Part shown: one piece after another, positions 58,625 to 64,000 of the stretch
Numbering within the stretch: the first letter of the stretch is position 1
Layout: every line of letters starts with the position of its first letter
NCBI RefSeq assembly: GCF_020400585.1
Contig: NZ_JAINVF010000001.1
Span: 124,001 to 188,000 of the forward strand
Reading direction: 5' to 3'
Length of the DNA: 64,000 bases
DNA from: Streptomyces sp. NK08204
Lineage (GTDB): Bacteria; Actinomycetota; Actinomycetes; Streptomycetales; Streptomycetaceae
The notes under the pieces: generated by a model
What the model was told of the DNA's origin: nothing
What the model saw: only the letters and a program-made list of their open reading frames with translations
The model's database searches: none
Program-made: the position numbers and the translations under genes

Positions 58625-59388
58625 ACCCGATCGCGGCCGCCCCCGGCGGCGCCGACCTGCTGCTGTGGGTCGCCTTCCCCTACATCTGCCTCGCCGTGTT
58701 CGTCGTCGGGCACGTCTGGCGCTACCGCCAGGACCAGTTCGGCTGGACCTCCCGCACCACCCAGCTCCTCGAACACCGCTGGCTGCGCTGGGGCAGCCCG
58801 CTGTTCCACCTGGGTGCCTTCGCCGTGATCGCCGGGCATGTGCTCGGCCTGGCCGTCCCCGCCTCCTGGACCGAGGCAGCCGGGATCAGCGAGCACGTCT
58901 ACCACACGGGGGCCGTCGCGCTGGGCTCCGTCGCCGGGATCACCATGGTCACCGGCCTGGGCATGCTCTGCGCGCGGCGGGTGCTGACACGGCGGATCCG
59001 CCTCACCACCGACCGCAGCGACAAGGTCCTGTTCCCCCTGCTGTCGGCCACCGTACTGCTGGGCTTCAGCGCCACGGCCACCCACAACGTCTTCGGCCCC
59101 GGCTACGACTACCGCACCACCGTCTCCGTCTGGTTCCGCGGCGTCTTCACCCTTCACCCGCAGCCCGAGGCGATCGCCGGAGCACCGCTGCTGTTCCAGC
59201 TGCACGCCCTGTCCGCCTGCCTGCTCTTCGCGGCCTGGCCGTTCACCCGCCTCGTCCACGTCTGGAGCGCCCCGATCGGCTACCTGGCCCGCCCGTACCT
59301 GGTCTACCGACGGCGAGCCACACCGGCCACGCCCCCGACAGCCGTGCACCAGCCCCGGCCGGTCTCCGGCTCCCGACGCGCCGCATGA
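58621..59388 (+). CDS. narI: Respiratory nitrate reductase gamma subunit
   Basis: A 255-aa cytochrome b subunit with five helices and the heme ligands in FVVGHVWRYRQDQFGW, LFHLGAFAVIAGHVLG and LFQLHALSACLLFAAWPFTR with LVHVW. It oxidises quinol and anchors NarGH at the membrane. It is very similar to the orphan narI at 41.3 kb, so they are paralogues. Its TGA overlaps the ATG of the broken VKOR gene. Confidence 0.96.
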   Translation: MNPIAAAPGGADLLLWVAFPYICLAVFVVGHVWRYRQDQFGWTSRTTQLLEHRWLRWGSPLFHLGAFAVIAGHVLGLAVPASWTEAAGISEHVYHTGAVALGSVAGITMVTGLGMLCARRVLTRRIRLTTDRSDKVLFPLLSATVLLGFSATATHNVFGPGYDYRTTVSVWFRGVFTLHPQPEAIAGAPLLFQLHALSACLLFAAWPFTRLVHVWSAPIGYLARPYLVYRRRATPATPPTAVHQPRPVSGSRRAA

Positions 59389-59735
59389 GCCGCCAGCCCG
59401 CGCTCGCACCCGACGCCACGACCACCCGGCCCGCACAGGCCATCGCCGCGAGCCGCCGAACAGGTCTGGTCATGCTGCTGACCGGGATCGTCGGCCGGCT
59501 CGCCTCCTTCCAACTCGCCGTGGACGACTGACGGCTACTCCGCGACCTCGCCTACCAGCCGCCGTGCAACATCAGCCCCGTCGTCAGCTGCGGCGGCGTC
59601 ATGTCGAGCACGCAGGGCGGACTGTTCGACGTTCCCAACATGCTGCTCGGACTGGGTGCCTTCGCCGCCGTGACCGCCCTGGGTATCGCCGCCCGGCAAG
59701 GGAACATCACGAACGCCTTGATGAGGCGGGGCTAA
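59385..59735 (+). pseudogene. Truncated vitamin K epoxide reductase (VKOR) gene with in-frame TGA
   Basis: Starts with ATG 59385 overlapping the narI stop and reads AASRRTGLVMLLTGIVGRLASFQLAVDD, split here as TM1, then a TGA at 59529-59531 in place of an expected aromatic/charged codon (often TGG). The same frame continues LLRDLAYQPPCNISPVV, SCGGVMSSTQGGLFDVPN and MLLGLGAFAAVTALGIAARQ up to TAA 59735. Loop cysteines survive, but the later helix with the CXXC redox pair is missing. VKOR enzymes drive periplasmic disulfide formation. Confidence 0.78.
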
Positions 59736-59785
59736 CCTCACGCCCACGAAGGTCCCGAGCCGGTCGTCACGCAACTGCCCGGCGC

Positions 59786-60700
59786 TCAGTCGTGCGGGAC
59801 CACCGCAACCGGTGCAGAGGCGTGCTGCAGCACCGCATGCGTCACCGCTCCGATGTGGGCGCCGACCGGCGCGCGGCGGTTCTTCCGGCCGACGACGACC
59901 AGGGCCGCGTCCCGCGAGGCGTGCACGAGGTGTCGCCCCGAGCCGCCGACCACGGCGTGCTCACGCACCTCGACGCCGGGGTACTTGGCCTTCCACGGCC
60001 GCAGTACCTCGGTCATCCGGTGCCATACCTGCTCGGACAGTTCGTCGTTGAGCACGAAGTCCATGGCGGCGCCGTAGCCGTAGGCGGTGGGCAGAGTCCA
60101 GCCGTGAACCACCCGCAGGCCGGCGGCCTGGCGCTGGGCTGCGTCGAACGCGAACCCGATGACTGCGTCGCCGGTGCTCTCCGGATCCAGGCCCAGCACG
60201 ACGTCGCGGTACGGGGTGACGGTGGATGGGCTTCCCGAGGCGTCCGGAAGATGTTCGTCCTCGGCGCGCTGAACGGCTCGTACGAGGACGACGGGTCCTG
60301 GTGAGCGCGCCACGACGGCAAGGGCGACGGAACCGGCGAGGAATCCGGCGACTCCGCCGATCCCACGGGATCCGAGGACCAGCATGTCGGCGTCCCCGGC
60401 TGCGGACAGCAGGGCGGGGACGGCCTGTTCGCCGGCCTGGTGTGTGCTGATGGGCAGGTCGGGGTGGTCCTTCGCGATCCGGGACTGCGCGTCGCGCAGC
60501 GTGTAAGCGGCCCACTCACGCTGTGCGTCGATCGCGGCCGGTGCCGACAGACCGATGAACGGCGCGCGCACGTAGGGATGCTGTTCCCAAGCATGCACGA
60601 GATGCAGCGACGCATCGCGCTGTTCTGCGGCACGGGCGGCCCAGTAGGCGGCGGCCAGGCTGTGGGGTGAGCCGTCGAGGCCGACGGTGATGGTGGGCAT
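59786..60700 (-). CDS. Tandem universal stress protein
   Basis: A 304-aa protein with two Usp domains. Domain 1 begins ITVGLDGSPHSLAAAYWAAR and has LVLGSRGIGGVAGFLAGSV. Domain 2 begins DVVLGLDPESTGDAVIGFAF and ends VVVGRKNRRAPVGAHIG, AVTHAVLQHASAPVAVVPHD. The first domain keeps the ATP-binding G-2x-G-9x-G(S/T) pattern. Tandem Usps are hallmark members of DevR/OsdR regulons. ATG 60700 has AAGGAGG upstream, and dyads including a clear DevR-type box lie 40-160 bp further up. Confidence 0.94.
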   Translation of the reverse strand: MPTITVGLDGSPHSLAAAYWAARAAEQRDASLHLVHAWEQHPYVRAPFIGLSAPAAIDAQREWAAYTLRDAQSRIAKDHPDLPISTHQAGEQAVPALLSAAGDADMLVLGSRGIGGVAGFLAGSVALAVVARSPGPVVLVRAVQRAEDEHLPDASGSPSTVTPYRDVVLGLDPESTGDAVIGFAFDAAQRQAAGLRVVHGWTLPTAYGYGAAMDFVLNDELSEQVWHRMTEVLRPWKAKYPGVEVREHAVVGGSGRHLVHASRDAALVVVGRKNRRAPVGAHIGAVTHAVLQHASAPVAVVPHD

Positions 60701-60738
60701 GTACGGACCTCCTTCAGGGATGCCGTGCCAGTCTCCGG

Positions 60739-60786
60739 GCCATGTACATGGCACAGCAGGGGTCTCTGGGGTCCCCCTCGGGGACC
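60739..60786. promoter_or_regulatory. Palindrome and hairpin before the usp gene
   Basis: GCCATGTACATGGC (60739-60752) is a perfect 14-bp palindrome, and GGTCCCC-CTC-GGGGACC (60770-60786) is a perfect hairpin. Both lie within 90 bp of the usp start, where operators are expected. Confidence 0.45.
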
Positions 60787-60844
60787 GAACAGCCCACATG
60801 CAGGTGTCCGTGAAGCATCTGCGAGGCCGGTGGGCCCTCATGCC

Positions 60845-60858
60845 GGGACGTTTGGCCC
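60845..60858. promoter_or_regulatory. DevR/OsdR-type box between usp and methyltransferase genes
   Basis: GGGACGTTTGGCCC is an exact match to GGGACNNNNGNCCC, the best such site in the window. It lies 76 bp before the methyltransferase start and 145 bp before usp, so it could serve both. A weaker GGGACCGAACAGCCC is at 60781-60795. Confidence 0.6.
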
Positions 60859-60933
60859 CATCCGGTGCCGACCAGCAAATTTAGGGTGGCCTGAGCAAGC
60901 ACTGAATGTGCCGGTAGAGAGCGAGGCACGAGC

Positions 60934-61782
60934 ATGGTGACTACAGACCATGGCCAGCCACTGTCCAACGACACACCCGTGCCCGGCGACGGACTCGACG
61001 CCTCCCGCATGCCGGGTCACTGGCTCCTCGCCCGCCTGGGCAAGCGGGTCCTGCGCCCCGGAGGTCTTGAGCTGACCCGCTGGATGCTGGAAACGCTGGA
61101 CATCGGCCCCGACGACCGGGTGGTGGAACTGGCCGCCGGGCTGGGAGCAACCGCACGACTGGCCCTCGCCCGTCACCCGGCCGCCTACACCGCCGTCGAC
61201 CGGGATCCGGCAGCAGTGACGCGGCTGGGCAGGCTCACGTCCGCCGGGTCGACCGAGATACGCGCCGTACGCGCTGACGCCACCGACACCGGCCTGCCAC
61301 CCGGCAGCGCCACCGTCGTGTACGGCGAGGCGATGCTGACCATGCAGCCCGAACCGGCCAAGCGCCGCGTCGTCAGGGAGGCGCGCCGACTGCTCACCAA
61401 CGCCTCGGGCCGGTACGGCATCCACGAACTGTGCCTGCTGCCCGACGACATCGACCGCACACTCGCCGACCAGATCACCGCCGAACTGCGTGACTCCATC
61501 CGCGTCGGCGCCCGCCCGCTCACCGCTTCCGGCTGGCGCGACCTGCTCGCGGCAGAGGGCTTCACCATCACCGCGAAGAGGATGACGCCCATGGCACTCC
61601 TCGAACCACGCCGGACGGTCGCCGACGAGGGTCTGATCCGAGCCCTGGGGATCGCCGGGCACGCCCTGTGGGACCCGTCGGCCCGACGCCGCCTCCTGCG
61701 CATGCGCAGCGTCTTCCGCCGTCACCAGCACCACCTGGGAGCCATCAGCCTGATCGCCGTACCCACCCCGCCCGCACACTGA
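60934..61782 (+). CDS. Class I SAM-dependent methyltransferase
   Basis: A 282-aa protein with Rossmann methyltransferase motif I VVELAAGLGATARLAL, motif II TAVDRDPAAVTRL, and a later VRADATDTGLPPGSATVVYG region. The N-terminal lead has MPGHWLLARLGKRVLRPGG. It resembles actinobacterial methyltransferases placed with cupins in stress clusters. ATG 60934 has GAGG 9 nt upstream. The cupin gene follows after 11 bp, so they form an operon. The substrate is not known. Confidence 0.87.
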   Translation: MVTTDHGQPLSNDTPVPGDGLDASRMPGHWLLARLGKRVLRPGGLELTRWMLETLDIGPDDRVVELAAGLGATARLALARHPAAYTAVDRDPAAVTRLGRLTSAGSTEIRAVRADATDTGLPPGSATVVYGEAMLTMQPEPAKRRVVREARRLLTNASGRYGIHELCLLPDDIDRTLADQITAELRDSIRVGARPLTASGWRDLLAAEGFTITAKRMTPMALLEPRRTVADEGLIRALGIAGHALWDPSARRRLLRMRSVFRRHQHHLGAISLIAVPTPPAH

Positions 61783-61793
61783 GGAGGTACCCC

Positions 61794-62144
61794 ATGACCG
61801 CAACCGTGATCACCGACCTGGCCGCTGAACTGCCGCTGGCCGAGGGCGGCACACTCAGCCGTGTCCTGTACCGCGACGACCGGATTCGCGTGGTCGGCTT
61901 CGCGTTCGCCGCCGGCCAGGAACTCACCGAACACACCTCGGCCCTGCCCGTGGTCATCCAGGTCATCAAGGGCCGCCTCGACCTCGTACTCGGCGAGGAG
62001 AAGACCGAGGCGACGCCCGGGAGCTGGATCCACCTGCCCGCCCGGCTGCCGCACACCGTGCGCGCGACCGAACCCACCATCATGCTGCTGACCATGCTGC
62101 CTGCCCCCGAACCGTCCGGATCCGGCTCCGGCGCCGACAACTGA
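61794..62144 (+). CDS. Small cupin-domain protein
   Basis: A 116-aa cupin: FAFAAGQELTEHTSALPVVI supplies the first metal-ligand motif and PGSWIHLPARLPHTVRATEP the second. It resembles small single-domain cupins found in DosR-type regulons. ATG 61794 has AGGAGGT at ideal distance and follows the methyltransferase gene by 11 bp. Function unknown. Confidence 0.87.
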   Translation: MTATVITDLAAELPLAEGGTLSRVLYRDDRIRVVGFAFAAGQELTEHTSALPVVIQVIKGRLDLVLGEEKTEATPGSWIHLPARLPHTVRATEPTIMLLTMLPAPEPSGSGSGADN

Positions 62145-62251
62145 GCGGACCGCCTGACTCTCAGGGGCCCGTGAGGGCCTGGAACGGCACGGCTACATCC
62201 AGCTGATCAGCAACGCGGTCCGCCATGCCGGCGGAGTGACCGGTTTCGGGC

Positions 62252-63289
62252 TCAGGGCCGGCCCCGGGAGGGCCCGCAGGCTGTCTCCGGGCGGACAAGT
62301 GTGTTGTCGCCGGAACGGCCGGCGAAGTAGTCCTCGACGTTGGCCACGGTGGTCTGGGCGATCTGGCCGACGGCGTCCCTGGTGAAGTACGCCTGGTGGG
62401 AGGTGACCAGGACGTTGCTGAAGGTCATCAGCCTCGCGAGGCGCTCGTCGGTCATCACCTCCAGCGACTTGTCCAGGAAGAACACGCCGGCCTCCTCCTC
62501 GTACACGTCGAGGCCGACACCGCTCAGCCGTCCCGCGCGCAGTGTCTCGAGCAGGGCGTCGGTGTCGACCAGGCCGCCGCGGCTGGAGTTGACCAGGATC
62601 GCGTCGTCCTTCATCAGTGCCAGGGCCTCGGCGTCGACGAGGTGGTGGGTGTCCGGCAGCAGGGGCACGTGCAGGCTGACCAGGTCAGCCTCGGCGAACA
62701 GCCGCTCGCGCGGGACGTACTCCATGCCGAGGGCGAGGCACTCGGGATTCTCGGCGACGTCCCAGCCCAGCAGCCGCATGCCGAACCCGTGAGCGATCCT
62801 GGCGAACGCGGCCCCGATCTTTCCGGTGCCCACCACGCCGGCCGTACGACCTCGCAGGTCGCGGCCCATCAGCCCGTCGAGCCGGAAGTCGAACTCCCGG
62901 GTACGGTGCACTGCCCTGACGATGCGACGGTTGACCGCCAGGGCCAGGGTCCAGGCGAACTCGGCGACCGAGTACGGCGAGTAGTACGAGACCCGGGCCA
63001 CCGTGAGACCGAGTTCCCGGGCAGTGTCAAGGTCGATGTTGTTGTAACCGGTGGACCGCTGGGCAACCATCCGGGTTCCGCCCTTGGCCAGCGAGCGCAG
63101 CACATCGGCGTCCAGAGTGTCGTTGACGCTGCTGAGTACGACCTCGTGGCCCGCGGCGGTCGGGACGGTGTCCCGGTCCAGGAACATTCCAAGACACCGC
63201 AACTCATGCCGGGTGGCGAACACGCCGTCGAACGCTTCCCTCAGCAACGGCTCCTCGTCCGCGAGAACGCCGTACGCGACGATCTCCAC
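62252..63289 (-). CDS. D-2-hydroxyacid dehydrogenase (D-lactate dehydrogenase-like)
   Basis: A 345-aa NAD-dependent dehydrogenase. It shows MVAQRSTGYNNIDLDTAREL, the nucleotide loop RTAGVVGTGKIGAAFARIA, the catalytic Arg in NSSRGGLVDTDAL, the Glu region GLDVYEEEAGVFF and the His in VTSHQAYFTRDA. It matches fermentative D-lactate dehydrogenase (LdhA type), reducing pyruvate to regenerate NAD+ when oxygen is short. GTG 63289 has GGAGGAG 6 nt upstream. A candidate low-oxygen box lies about 90 bp upstream. Confidence 0.92.
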   Translation of the reverse strand: MEIVAYGVLADEEPLLREAFDGVFATRHELRCLGMFLDRDTVPTAAGHEVVLSSVNDTLDADVLRSLAKGGTRMVAQRSTGYNNIDLDTARELGLTVARVSYYSPYSVAEFAWTLALAVNRRIVRAVHRTREFDFRLDGLMGRDLRGRTAGVVGTGKIGAAFARIAHGFGMRLLGWDVAENPECLALGMEYVPRERLFAEADLVSLHVPLLPDTHHLVDAEALALMKDDAILVNSSRGGLVDTDALLETLRAGRLSGVGLDVYEEEAGVFFLDKSLEVMTDERLARLMTFSNVLVTSHQAYFTRDAVGQIAQTTVANVEDYFAGRSGDNTLVRPETACGPSRGRP

Positions 63290-63378
63290 CTGCTCTCCTC
63301 CCGCTGAATTCAAACGATCACCTCTCCACCGTAGGCCGAGCCCGCCGAAGTGACGAGGGCCGATGGGTTCAGGAAGCG

Positions 63379-63392
63379 GGCCCCATCGTCCC
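63379..63392. promoter_or_regulatory. DevR-box-like site upstream of the dehydrogenase
   Basis: GGCCCCATCGTCCC retains the GTCCC right arm of the DevR-type dyad, 90 bp before the dehydrogenase GTG. The left arm is imperfect, so this is a weak call. Confidence 0.3.
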
Positions 63393-63574
63393 GGGCGCCG
63401 GGCCACCTCAGCGTCGGCACTTCTGGCCTTGAGGAAGCCGGGCGCCACGGGCAGCCCCGAGCCGGGTCATTCCGGCCAGGCCGGCTCCCCTCGCTGCCGA
63501 GCAGGTCGGTCGTCTCCCGGCTGCCCTCGCGAATGCGTACTCGTACTTGGGTGCGCTCATCCTTGTCGGGCCTG

Positions 63575-64000
63575 TCACTTGTGAGGGACGACGGCCAGCG
63601 GGCAGATGACGTGATGGACTGCGGTATGGGTGACGCGGCCGATGCGCGGAAGCGTTGGCCCTGCGGTCAGGCGACGCCCGACGACCAGGAGGCTCGCCGC
63701 GGAGGCGGCCCGTACCAGCGCGGTGGAAGCTTTGCCCTCCACGACGGACTCCAGTACCTCGGTCTCGGGGTACTTCTCGCGCCACATCTGCAGCACGGCC
63801 GACAGGAACCCCTGCCATTCCTCAGCCTGCCGGGGATCGTTGACCAGGCCGATGTCGCCGGGGCCGAGGCTGATCGCGGACGGCGGCTGCCAGGCGTACA
63901 CCACACGCAGCCGGGCGTGCCGCAGCCGGGCCGCCTCGAAGGCGAACTCGATCACCTCGTCGCAAGCGTCGGCGAGGTCGATGCCGAGCACGACGTCGCG
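63575..64000 (-). CDS. Universal stress protein, N-terminus cut by window edge
   Basis: The C-terminal Usp domain of a second stress protein. It reads on from the window edge as DVVLGIDLADACDEVIEFAF, then RLRVVYAWQPPSAISLGPGD, LLVVGRRLTAGPTLPRIG and VTHTAVHHVICPLAVVPHK. Its relation to the usp at 59.8 kb (GLDPESTGDAVIGFAF) shows it is the second half of a tandem Usp whose first domain lies beyond 64000. Confidence 0.9.
   Translation of the reverse strand, partial: RDVVLGIDLADACDEVIEFAFEAARLRHARLRVVYAWQPPSAISLGPGDIGLVNDPRQAEEWQGFLSAVLQMWREKYPETEVLESVVEGKASTALVRAASAASLLVVGRRLTAGPTLPRIGRVTHTAVHHVICPLAVVPHK

Noticed and set aside
62150..62240. Histidine-kinase fragment (ISNAVRHAGG)
   Set aside because: The match is only about 10 residues, with no further kinase motifs around it.

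Overview
The window is very GC-rich, densely coded actinobacterial DNA. GTG and TTG starts are common, there are GTGA/ATGA overlaps between operon genes, and it carries Streptomyces-typical families: a SpoIIE phosphatase with PAS/GAF/ATPase modules, STAS antagonists, a CYP102B-like P450, DUF4232, DUF4235 and DUF2470 proteins, and a dtxR-type iron box. A Streptomyces chromosome, probably an arm region, is the best guess. No rRNA, tRNA or CRISPR was found.

Layout. 0-12 kb: a sigma-like zinc-finger protein cut by the window edge, a Fic-type toxin/antitoxin pair, an alkylation-repair pair (Ogt plus a 2OG-Fe(II) oxygenase), a SpoIIE phosphatase, an ECF sigma factor divergent from a Ser/Thr kinase, lipoproteins, and two decayed genes (aldo/keto reductase, SnoaL-like). 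12-22 kb: a STAS antagonist, an unrecognised 590-aa protein, a deleted IS701-type transposase remnant, a PRPP synthetase, a PHP-domain protein, a 20-copy 23-bp tandem repeat, and a short UvrA paralogue. 22-36 kb: mostly metabolic and regulatory genes (FBP/EF-G-binding protein, FUSC exporter, lactonase, iron-boxed DUF2470 gene, TetR/CYP102 pair, PIG-L deacetylase, peptidase-like hydrolase), a decayed lutBC remnant, a MoxR/CoxE pair, a cupin and a pirin.

36-64 kb is a coherent low-oxygen / dormancy island like the OsdR (DevR/DosR-type) regulon of streptomycetes. It holds a GAF-GAF histidine kinase, a phosphoketolase, an intact narGHJI operon plus a second nar operon collapsed by deletion, NarK, hemerythrin, an Acg-like nitroreductase, universal stress proteins, a D-lactate dehydrogenase-like enzyme, a methyltransferase and cupin, and a radical SAM / membrane-anchored copper nitrite reductase / CopD operon. 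GGGNCNNNNGNCCC-like dyads resembling DevR boxes precede many of these. The genes together suggest nitrate respiration to nitrite, copper-dependent nitrite reduction, fermentative carbon flow (phosphoketolase, lactate) and stress protection under hypoxia.

A recurring theme is decay. At least eight gene remnants carry frameshifts, nonsense codons or large internal deletions. The most striking are a narG'-'narJ deletion chimera that left an intact narI, and a truncated VKOR gene with an in-frame TGA at the end of the intact nar operon.
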